Assembly (NCBI GenBank): GCA_017521605.1
Contig: JAFXCD010000015.1
Span: forward strand, 32,062 to 96,061
Direction of reading: 5' to 3'
Source of the DNA: Lachnospiraceae bacterium
GTDB lineage: Bacteria; Bacillota; Clostridia; Lachnospirales; Lachnospiraceae
DNA: 64,000 bases
A program made the position numbers and the translations under genes. A model generated the notes under the pieces. It was not told where the DNA came from. It saw only the letters and a program-made list of their open reading frames with translations, and ran no database searches. Of this stretch, positions 28,469 through 36,093 are shown piece after piece. Each line of letters opens with the position of its first letter. Position 1 is the stretch's first letter.

Positions 28469-29761
28469 TTATTCTTCCAACTTCCAAATCGCCTTATTTC
28501 TTCTAAAATACAAACAAACACCTATGCCGCAAAACGCCAGTACAAAGTACAACAGTGCCGCGCCGGAGCCCTTGCCTTCTCCAAACATCCGAGTCAACAG
28601 GCCCGACGAATCCTGTCCTGCCATAAAGGGTTCAAACACCTGATCCACTAACAGTCCACCCAGCAAATACCCGATGGGTATGGTGAAAAACTGTAGCGAA
28701 TTACGCACCGCAAACACCCTTCCCTGCATGGTATCGGGGATATGTAGCCGAAGTATGGCTTCCAAATTGGTACTCATCAGAGGTATGGCTATCCAGCCTA
28801 AAAATGCACCCATGCACCACACAAAAGGTGTCCTACCGAAGGCCAGCAGAAAGTTTTCCGTACACATGGAAAACAGCAGGCAATTGCAAATCAACCGTAC
28901 TCTGCTTTTAGGCTCCTTGAGGAAAAAGGATAGGATGCTACCCAGTAAAGTGGTTACTCCTACTGTAGCATTCACCAGTCCCAGTACCTTTTCACTCCCT
29001 CTCTCTCTAGATAGAATCATGGCAGGCAATGCTGCCTCATACACAGATGCCACCAAATTGATAGCCGCCAGGAATAGAATCAGTCCTAAAATGCCCCTTT
29101 GCTCCTTTAAAAAGCGGATACCTTCTTCGGCAGCCTGTAGCAGGCCTTCCTTCCTCGTACATTCCTCTTCTCCCTTAGGAATCCTGATTAAGACCGCCAG
29201 CACCAGAAATGCCACTGTAAAGCTCACCAAATCAAAAGCAATCACAGCCTCCATTCCCGCCAGTCCTAATATGGCTGTGGCAATGACCGGTGTCAGAATC
29301 GAATTCACAGACCGGGAAAAATAGTTCAATCCTCCCACTTTCTGATAGTACTTCTTAGGTAACAATCGGCTCACTGCCACATCTGAAGCAGGCCTTTGTA
29401 CCGTATTCATGATACCGTTCACCATGTTTATCACATATAGCTGCCAAATCCGAAGCTGCCCCTGCTTAAACAGCACCAGTGTAACCACTGTACAAGCTGC
29501 TGCCATCGCATCACATACTAACATTGTCCTTTTCTTATCCCATCGGTCACTTAAGGCTCCTGCAAAAATGCTCAGCACCACATAGGGGGCGTAAGAGCTT
29601 ACCATAAGCAAGGCTGTCTTCAGGGCAGACCCCTCCTGTGTATAGGACCAGATGACCAGGGCATAAGCGGTCATGGCACTTCCCAGACCGGAAAACATCT
29701 GACTGGCCCAAAGTATCAGATAGGTTCTCATTTCGTATAAAGTTTTTCTATATTTTTTCAT
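28469..29761 (-). CDS. MFS transporter (macrolide-efflux-like, MFS_3 type)
   Basis: 430 residues with twelve predicted membrane helices. The motif between helices 2 and 3 is GALSDRWDKKRTML, the standard MFS motif A. The N-terminus (LWASQMFSGLGSAMTAYAL) and PASDVAVSRLLPKKYY resemble Mef-type and related drug/proton antiporters. The ATG follows GGAGCAAAT. It stands alone with its own terminator. The substrate cannot be predicted; efflux of antibiotics or peptides is the family norm. Confidence 0.85.
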   Translation of the reverse strand: MKKYRKTLYEMRTYLILWASQMFSGLGSAMTAYALVIWSYTQEGSALKTALLMVSSYAPYVVLSIFAGALSDRWDKKRTMLVCDAMAAACTVVTLVLFKQGQLRIWQLYVINMVNGIMNTVQRPASDVAVSRLLPKKYYQKVGGLNYFSRSVNSILTPVIATAILGLAGMEAVIAFDLVSFTVAFLVLAVLIRIPKGEEECTRKEGLLQAAEEGIRFLKEQRGILGLILFLAAINLVASVYEAALPAMILSRERGSEKVLGLVNATVGVTTLLGSILSFFLKEPKSRVRLICNCLLFSMCTENFLLAFGRTPFVWCMGAFLGWIAIPLMSTNLEAILRLHIPDTMQGRVFAVRNSLQFFTIPIGYLLGGLLVDQVFEPFMAGQDSSGLLTRMFGEGKGSGAALLYFVLAFCGIGVCLYFRRNKAIWKLEE

Positions 29762-29849
29762 ATTTGCTCCATGCTCTCCTTCTAATTAATTTTGCATGGA
29801 GCTGAAGCAATGCACAGAATCACCTTTGTGTCCTTCCTTTCCTACTCTA

Positions 29850-30566
29850 CTATAAAAGCAGCGCCTTTACTTCCTCCCAGCTCTTCACGGTTATAAGTCC
29901 TTCCTTGGGCTCTTGAGGCTTTTCCGTAGCTCCCAGATACCACACCGGGAAAAGGCCTGCATTTCGGGCACCTTCTATGTCGCACTCGTAATTATCCCCT
30001 ATATACCAGACCTCCTCTGGCTCAAGCTCTGCCTTGTCCAAGGCAAATTCAAAGATACGTCGATGGGGCTTGCGATACATATACTCGCTGGTAGCCAGGA
30101 TGAATTCAAACTCGTGGTTCGGCAAAACTTCTTGCAGACGGTTTTTCAAAGCTTCCCCACAGTAAGTAATATTGCTTAATACTGCGGTACGAATTCCTTG
30201 CTCCTTTAGAAAGCTTAGGAAATCCTCCACACCTATCGTAGGTACTCCCGGGGATGCTGCATCCCAGAATACCTTGTCCCGCTTGGCTCCTTTGATGGAA
30301 AGCTCCACACCCTGGGACTCATACAAGTACCCGCAGAACATATCGTTAGGGATCTCCACCTGTATAAGATGCCTTCTGGCCGGGTCGAATCGGCCCAGCT
30401 CTCCGTTCATTTCATCCGCCACTGCCTGTATTTCAGCGGCAGTACGGTTGTATTTGTTCTTGGTTGCATACTGAAGCACAGCTTCCGTACCTTTTACACC
30501 ATCAAATTTCGCTTCGTTTACCAATGTCTGACCATAGTCAAACAATATCATCTTGGGTTTAGTCAT
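29850..30566 (-). CDS. HAD family hydrolase
   Basis: 238-residue phosphatase-type enzyme of the haloacid dehalogenase superfamily. Motif I is seen as ILFDYGQT, motif II as AVLSN, the motif III lysine in RKPHRRIF, and motif IV as WYIGDNYECDIEGARNAG. An alpha-helical cap lies between motifs I and II, as in YjjG/Gph-like members. It is the last gene of a five-gene same-strand run, 24 bp after the deacetylase-like gene. Substrate unknown. Confidence 0.9.
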   Translation of the reverse strand: MTKPKMILFDYGQTLVNEAKFDGVKGTEAVLQYATKNKYNRTAAEIQAVADEMNGELGRFDPARRHLIQVEIPNDMFCGYLYESQGVELSIKGAKRDKVFWDAASPGVPTIGVEDFLSFLKEQGIRTAVLSNITYCGEALKNRLQEVLPNHEFEFILATSEYMYRKPHRRIFEFALDKAELEPEEVWYIGDNYECDIEGARNAGLFPVWYLGATEKPQEPKEGLITVKSWEEVKALLL

Positions 30567-30589
30567 TATCCTGCCTTTCCTTACTTCTC

Positions 30590-31288
30590 CTACACTAAAA
30601 ACTTGGGTTCATCAAAGGTTATGCCATTCTCCAATAAATGGTCAATAAAAAGCTTATAATACTCCGGTACCATTTCCTCGGTCTCATCATGAGCATGCAT
30701 CAGCAAGAAATGTCTGTTTCCTTCCTCAAATAGAACCGCACCATTTTGAGGATGCTTATTATGCATTTTCTCCCACACGTTCTCCTTGGTAAAGCCGGAA
30801 CCGGGACGAATCATATATTCTTCAAAATCAAAGGTCCAGAAGGTATCTATATCTTTTCTTAGACCAAATTCTGACCACCATGGATAGGGAATATGTCTGT
30901 CATCCACCTTGTGGAAGCCCTTTTCACTAAAATACTCCTGTAGCGCATCCTTATTGGCACCACCCTTGTCACCAAAGGGGAAACGGAATGGTCTGTACAC
31001 TCTTTCCACCCCACTGTCCTGATAAAGCTTATCCAGTACGGCCTCGCACTTCTCAATATCTTCTATAGCCTCTTCCAGGGTCAGAGTCGAAAAAGCCCTG
31101 TGAGAATAGCTGTGATTACCCACTATCATGCCGCTTTTCACTGCATAAATCGCTTCCTCATAGTAACGCTCCACATTCTCTCCTGCCGCAAAAAGAATGG
31201 CTTTGATGTTCTTTTCCTTCAAATAACCCACGATAGTCGGTGTGTTTTTTGACGCTATATCATCAATGGTTAAAAGTACTGTGTTCAT
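30590..31288 (-). CDS. Polysaccharide deacetylase (NodB-type) family protein
   Basis: 232 residues; the ATG at 31288 (MNTVLLTIDD) is chosen for its AGGAGAGGAG RBS. NodB motifs are visible: LTIDD at the N-terminus (metal-binding/base aspartates), NHSYSH near residue 75 (metal-binding His pair) and YRPFRFPFGD. No signal peptide is seen, so it may act in the cytoplasm, unlike most peptidoglycan or chitin deacetylases. It lies between a DUF6892-like gene and a HAD hydrolase in one operon. Confidence 0.85.
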   Translation of the reverse strand: MNTVLLTIDDIASKNTPTIVGYLKEKNIKAILFAAGENVERYYEEAIYAVKSGMIVGNHSYSHRAFSTLTLEEAIEDIEKCEAVLDKLYQDSGVERVYRPFRFPFGDKGGANKDALQEYFSEKGFHKVDDRHIPYPWWSEFGLRKDIDTFWTFDFEEYMIRPGSGFTKENVWEKMHNKHPQNGAVLFEEGNRHFLLMHAHDETEEMVPEYYKLFIDHLLENGITFDEPKFLV

Positions 31289-31310
31289 GCTTTCTCCTCT
31301 CCTGTTCCAT

Positions 31311-32246
31311 TTACAATTCTTCCACTTCAATCCCAAGATTTTCAAAAACCTTGGAAACTTCTTTATAGTTACTGCTCATAAGAGTAGCCTTCTTCAAATT
31401 GGAAAATTGCTTCAGCTCCTTTTCACTTACGGTATTTAAAGCAAAGAAGTCATCCTCACCATCCCACATGGGGAAAATATTGGCATATATTTCATTTCCT
31501 CCATCCATAACAATTTCTTCTACCTGCAGTGCCAAGCTTTTCGGAACCGGTAATTTTGAAAAAAAATTGAGAACCGGTTTAGATACCTTAAAGCTATCTG
31601 TATCAATTTCCTTTCCGGTATACTGCATAGCAAAATCAAAGATATCAAAATAGGGCTCCAGAACCTCCAGATCATACATCAGCACCTGTACAACAGCCAG
31701 TTTAAAATTGAAATTGTCAAATTCCAACACCTCTTCCTTGCACTTTTTGATCTTATAATTGGCAGGCTCCCGTTCTCTCTTGGGACAATAAGAAATGGTC
31801 AGAGGTGCAGAAATGTTTTCTGCTTTACCTGTGAGACTATGCCCATACTCTGTCCAACAAATCATATGCAACTCTTCTGTTTCTGCCCTATCACTAATAA
31901 ACCATAGGGGACCTCCCTTTTGAGTCACCTTTGCTTTACAGGTTTTTTGCGGTAATGCTTTTTCATCAAACATGGCTCTTACCCTGTCTCCACAGTACAG
32001 GGACAGTCCGGTAATATTGTGCGCCGCATCTGTTACAACTTTTCGATACTTAAACCATTTATCGTCGTTTACACGAGCTTCAAATATCATACCCAACTCA
32101 TGATAAATGTACAACATTTTATGCTCTCCATCGGGCACTACTCTGTCCGGCTTACCCAAAGCAGCTTCTACTTCCTCCAAAGCAATGGGGAATGTTAACT
32201 CAACACTATCCAGCATTATACTATTGTCTTTGATATCAATTATCAT
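31311..32246 (-). CDS. DUF7738/DUF6892-like protein
   Basis: 311 residues, soluble, no signal peptide. The N-terminal half (LPLIALEEVEAALG-like segment, then YIYHELGMIFEARV) resembles DUF7738. The C-terminal half (FNFKLAVVQVLMYD, DGGNEIYANIFPMWDGEDDF, then NLKKATL) resembles DUF6892. Such pairs occur near or fused to immunity-type proteins of polymorphic toxin systems, but no toxin is nearby. The call is from recall of motif patterns and should be treated as tentative. Confidence 0.55.
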   Translation of the reverse strand: MIIDIKDNSIMLDSVELTFPIALEEVEAALGKPDRVVPDGEHKMLYIYHELGMIFEARVNDDKWFKYRKVVTDAAHNITGLSLYCGDRVRAMFDEKALPQKTCKAKVTQKGGPLWFISDRAETEELHMICWTEYGHSLTGKAENISAPLTISYCPKREREPANYKIKKCKEEVLEFDNFNFKLAVVQVLMYDLEVLEPYFDIFDFAMQYTGKEIDTDSFKVSKPVLNFFSKLPVPKSLALQVEEIVMDGGNEIYANIFPMWDGEDDFFALNTVSEKELKQFSNLKKATLMSSNYKEVSKVFENLGIEVEEL

Positions 32247-32262
32247 AAACTTTCCTCACATC

Positions 32263-33183
32263 TTACGGTAAAATATGTCCTGCTGCCAGAAACAGTCGAT
32301 ACCACTCCTGTCTGGTTAATTGCACCTTTTCAGCTTCAATAATTTCTGCCAAACGTTTTTCACTGGCGGTACCTGTCACCACCTGCATACCTGCAGGATG
32401 ACGCAGAATCCAGGCTGTAGCAATGCATGTTTTGCTAACACCGTACTGCTCTCCCAACTCCTGAAGCACCTGATTCAACTGGGGATACTTCTCGCTATCA
32501 ATAAAGCACCCCTGCCAATTGGGCATCTGAAAAGGGGACCAGGCCTGAATGGTCATATCATGCAGTCTGGAGTAATCCAATACACTACCGTCTCTTTCAA
32601 AAGCACCATCCGAAGTCATATTTACTTCCAAACCGTTGGCCACCATATTGGACACCGGTAAACTGAACTGTAATTGGTTGATAATCAACGGTTGTTTTAC
32701 ATACCTCTTCAACAGTTCTATTTGCATGGGCTTGTGATTAGATACACCGAAATACCGTACCTTCCCCTTGTTATACAGATCCTCAAAAGCTTCTGCCACT
32801 TCCTCCGGCTCCACCAATGCATCCGGTCTGTGAAGCAACAGGGCATCCAGATAGTCCGTCTGTAAACGCTTCAAAATACCATCCACAGAGGTTAATATAT
32901 GTTCCTTGGAAAAATCAAAATACCCCTGTCGGATACCACATTTGGACTGCAAAAACAGTTCTTCTCGTTTAATGGACGAATCTTTTGCCATAGCCTCACC
33001 AAAGATGGTTTCACTCTGTCCCCCACCATAAATATCCGCGTGGTCAAAAAAGTAAGCCCCCTGCTCCAAAGCCGTATGCAAAAAGCTCTGCATCTCGCTT
33101 ACGCTTTTGTCTGCCAGCCTCATGCAACCCACCACAATGGCCGGCATCTTCCTTCCTGTAGATCCTAATATGATTTCTTTCAT
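32263..33183 (-). CDS. Aldo/keto reductase
   Basis: 306-residue NADPH-dependent oxidoreductase with the TIM-barrel signature. FFDHADIYGGG holds the conserved Asp and catalytic Tyr, FLQSKCGI the Lys, and LLHRPD the His. The overall pattern is that of the YdhF-like subgroup. Its ATG overlaps the stop of the upstream lipoprotein gene (TAATG), so the two are translationally coupled. Substrate unknown. Confidence 0.93.
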   Translation of the reverse strand: MKEIILGSTGRKMPAIVVGCMRLADKSVSEMQSFLHTALEQGAYFFDHADIYGGGQSETIFGEAMAKDSSIKREELFLQSKCGIRQGYFDFSKEHILTSVDGILKRLQTDYLDALLLHRPDALVEPEEVAEAFEDLYNKGKVRYFGVSNHKPMQIELLKRYVKQPLIINQLQFSLPVSNMVANGLEVNMTSDGAFERDGSVLDYSRLHDMTIQAWSPFQMPNWQGCFIDSEKYPQLNQVLQELGEQYGVSKTCIATAWILRHPAGMQVVTGTASEKRLAEIIEAEKVQLTRQEWYRLFLAAGHILP

Positions 33184-34025
33184 TACTTCAACTTTCCTTC
33201 TCTTTCTGTAAGAATTGCTATGTTATCCAGCTCTATTTGTGACAATACTCCTTCATCAAATGCTGCTGCCTCTACTGTAGGTGTATACCAGCTGCAAGCC
33301 GTAAAATGCTCATTTAAGTCTTCTTCCTCAAAAATAACACCATATCTTGCATAAATTTCACTTCTGGCAATCCGCACTTCTTGCTTATCCAAGCAATAAA
33401 GGTACTCTGAAGGAATCTCTTTTACTCCACTAAGCGGTAAACAAAACTCTTTCGCATCATAACGGGCACTTTCAGAATTTATGGTTACTGCCTTCGACAA
33501 ATTCCGATACCCCTTCATTGTAGAATATTCCTGCTTAATTCCGGCATCTTCCGGAAGAGCAGTAACATCCGTAGGAAATAAGATATAATAAATATACTGA
33601 TCTGTATATCCAATCACTTCAGCAGATGGATAATCGAACATGTTCTCATTTCGTACAATACTGCACAATTGACCATATCCTGTTTCTTTCTCATAAGAAG
33701 CCTTCTGATAAAAAACAAGTCCTCTGGATGTTTCTTGCACAAAATACTTATCCCTCCATGCTTCGGGAATGGTAACTGAAATCTCTTCCCAGGAATATAC
33801 CTCCGCTTCTTCCTGTTGTAGTGTTTCCTGCTCTACTTCTTCTGCTTCCTCTGAGTGGCTTTCTGTACTTTCGGCACCGGATTCTTCTGCTACTATACTT
33901 TCAGACTCTTCTACCTTAGTCACTTTACTTTCTTTTGTCTCATTGTCTCCTGCTTTTTCAGACGAACAGGCACACATTCCTAACATCATTCCAATCATTG
34001 CTATAAATACTACTACTTTTTTCAT
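33183..34025 (-). CDS. YARHG-domain lipoprotein
   Basis: 280 residues. A lipoprotein signal peptide ends in LGMCAC (lipidation at Cys 18 or 20), followed by a Glu/Ser-rich linker (about 25-75) and a globular part. The C-terminal ~75 residues form a YARHG domain (RSEIYARYGVIFEEEDL ... CSWYTP). YARHG domains are extracellular and thought to bind the wall or ligands. It heads or follows the Nudix gene in a probable operon that continues with the aldo/keto reductase. Confidence 0.85.
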   Translation of the reverse strand: MKKVVVFIAMIGMMLGMCACSSEKAGDNETKESKVTKVEESESIVAEESGAESTESHSEEAEEVEQETLQQEEAEVYSWEEISVTIPEAWRDKYFVQETSRGLVFYQKASYEKETGYGQLCSIVRNENMFDYPSAEVIGYTDQYIYYILFPTDVTALPEDAGIKQEYSTMKGYRNLSKAVTINSESARYDAKEFCLPLSGVKEIPSEYLYCLDKQEVRIARSEIYARYGVIFEEEDLNEHFTACSWYTPTVEAAAFDEGVLSQIELDNIAILTEREGKLK

Positions 34026-34101
34026 TTCTTTCTTGATCTCCTTTTGTTTCAGTACTTTTCAATTATTCTTGCTTGACTTTCCCCCAATAAAACAATCCTT
34101 C

Positions 34102-34584
34102 CTACGTCTCCTCAAGCTCCACAAAGGTCATTCCCTTGCTGGTGGTAATTCCTGCATACATGGCAGTGGTGAACCTGCCAACCTTCACATAATGCTCCAT
34201 CATCAACTGGGCAGAAAGAGGCATCTCCAACTCACAAACAGTTTCCAGATCATACCATTCCAATCTGCCTTCAGCACTGGTAAGCTCCTTATCTCCAGCA
34301 TTCCATTCCGCAAAGAAATAATAGTTCTGGCGGATTTCTCCGTCCTTCAGACGTTTGGTGGCATAACGCATGGTCAGATTTTTAATTTCCTCCGGCTCCA
34401 GACCACACTCCTCCTTCAGCTCCCGCAGTACACAGGCCTTGGGGTCATTAACCTCCTCCGGTTCGAAATGTCCACCTGCTGTTCCCACATACACATTATT
34501 CACTACCTTGCCGCCCTGACGGTACAGCATCAGGATTTTGTCCTCTTTTAGGATATAAATGGCTGTCATGTTTCGCAATTTCAT
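34102..34584 (-). CDS. Nudix hydrolase
   Basis: 160 residues. The Nudix box is complete: GGHFEPEEV, then RELKEECGL, matching GX5EX7REUXEEXGU. These enzymes cleave nucleoside diphosphates linked to another group; the sequence resembles the MutT/8-oxo-dGTPase-like subgroup of Firmicutes, though the exact substrate is open. It may be the first gene of the run that continues to the HAD hydrolase. Confidence 0.93.
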   Translation of the reverse strand: MKLRNMTAIYILKEDKILMLYRQGGKVVNNVYVGTAGGHFEPEEVNDPKACVLRELKEECGLEPEEIKNLTMRYATKRLKDGEIRQNYYFFAEWNAGDKELTSAEGRLEWYDLETVCELEMPLSAQLMMEHYVKVGRFTTAMYAGITTSKGMTFVELEET

Positions 34585-34668
34585 TTGCCTCGTACCTTCC
34601 TTTCGCTCTATTATCTATTTTAATTCCCTTAAGAATAAAAAACAACTCTATTTACATAAAACTACAAA

Positions 34669-34700
34669 CAGGGCTCCGACACATTACGTGCCAGGCCCTG
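34669..34700 (-). terminator. Probable terminator of the decarboxylase gene
   Basis: CAGGGC and GCCCTG arms close an imperfect hairpin (loop near GTAAT) followed on the minus strand by TTTGTAGTTTT. Confidence 0.6.
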
Positions 34701-34708
34701 CCTAACTT

Positions 34709-35971
34709 TTATATTTCGTACTCACTCAAAATTCTGTCTGCCAGTTCCTCGTAGGAAATCTTCTTCTTGGCAGTCAACAGCTTACCCTGATAAATCAGAT
34801 ACTCTGCCGGCATGGGGCGCAGATTATACTCAGACGCCATGGAGCGGCAGTATGCTCCTGCATTCATAATCGCCAGATAGTCACCGATACGAATTTCCGG
34901 CAGCTCTCTCTGCATAGCAAAGCAGTCACCGGACTCGCAGGTATTACCATACACATCATAAAGCTTCTTCTCGCCCTGAGGATTGGTTAGATTCACTACA
35001 TGATGGTATGCACCGTACAATACCGGACGGATTAAATGAGGGAAACCGGAATCAGTTCCGACAATAAGACGACCCTTATTATTTTTCACGGTATTTACCT
35101 GTACCACCATACAGCCACTGTCTGCTACAGTAAACTTACCGGGCTCGAAATACAGCTTCAGCTTCTTGCCGTATCTGTCGCAGAACTGACTAAACAGCTC
35201 CACAGCCTTCACGCCAAACTTCTCATAATCGATTTCCACTTCGCCGGGCTCGTAAGGCACCTTAAAGCCACCGCCGAAGTCCACGAATTCCAAATCCGGG
35301 AAATCCTGGGGATTGATGATGCCTAAAAGGTTCTGCATGCTTTGGAATACCTTGCCGGTATCCGCAATACCGCTTCCGGTATGCTCATGCAATCCTACAA
35401 TTTTAATATTATTAGCCTTGGCAATTGCCACAGCCTTCTTTACATCCTCCAGCAAAATACCAAACTTACTTAAATCTCCTCCGGTAGCCACGTTAGCGGT
35501 CTCTCCTGCTACTACGTCAGGATTAATACGCAGGCATACCTGGGAACCACTATAGTACTTTCCATAGGTTTCCAGACGAGACAGGGAATCGATATTAAAC
35601 AATACACCCTCTGCCTTAATCACTTCCATATCCTTATCCGTCATATTGTTGGCTGTAAAAAGGATATTCTCACTGGCAAAACCAATTTTCTTGGCCAGAA
35701 TGACTTCTGCCGGACTAACCGTATCCAGACAGAATCCATTTTCCTTCATGATTTTCAGCATCACGGGATTGAAATTAGCCTTCATGGCATAAAACAATCT
35801 TACATTCTCCCAAGGAAAACTGGCCTTTAAACGATTGTACTTCTTGATGATATAATCCATATCGTACACATAAAAAGGGGTCTCGGCATTCTCGGATATC
35901 TCCTGCAGCTTCAAGGACTGCATGCAGTAATCCGTACCATTATAATAAACTGAGTTCTCCAATTCCTTCAT
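34709..35971 (-). CDS. lysA: Diaminopimelate decarboxylase family enzyme
   Basis: 420-residue fold-type III PLP enzyme. YAMKAN holds the PLP lysine (about 63), GLHEHTGSG the conserved His, FVDFGGGF the phosphate-binding glycines, and CESGDCFA the Cys and Asp from the partner subunit. The last step of lysine synthesis (meso-diaminopimelate to lysine) is the expected role; a related carboxynorspermidine or ornithine specificity cannot be fully excluded. It appears to be a single-gene unit. Confidence 0.88.
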   Translation of the reverse strand: MKELENSVYYNGTDYCMQSLKLQEISENAETPFYVYDMDYIIKKYNRLKASFPWENVRLFYAMKANFNPVMLKIMKENGFCLDTVSPAEVILAKKIGFASENILFTANNMTDKDMEVIKAEGVLFNIDSLSRLETYGKYYSGSQVCLRINPDVVAGETANVATGGDLSKFGILLEDVKKAVAIAKANNIKIVGLHEHTGSGIADTGKVFQSMQNLLGIINPQDFPDLEFVDFGGGFKVPYEPGEVEIDYEKFGVKAVELFSQFCDRYGKKLKLYFEPGKFTVADSGCMVVQVNTVKNNKGRLIVGTDSGFPHLIRPVLYGAYHHVVNLTNPQGEKKLYDVYGNTCESGDCFAMQRELPEIRIGDYLAIMNAGAYCRSMASEYNLRPMPAEYLIYQGKLLTAKKKISYEELADRILSEYEI

Positions 35972-36093
35972 CTTTATCCTCCAAGTATACTCTTGTGAAG
36001 CCTTTTCATTTCTCTAATAGGCTGCTTACAAGCACTAAATACGTATATCGTAACCATTCTCCCCAAAATTGTCAACCAATTTTCCTCGACATC

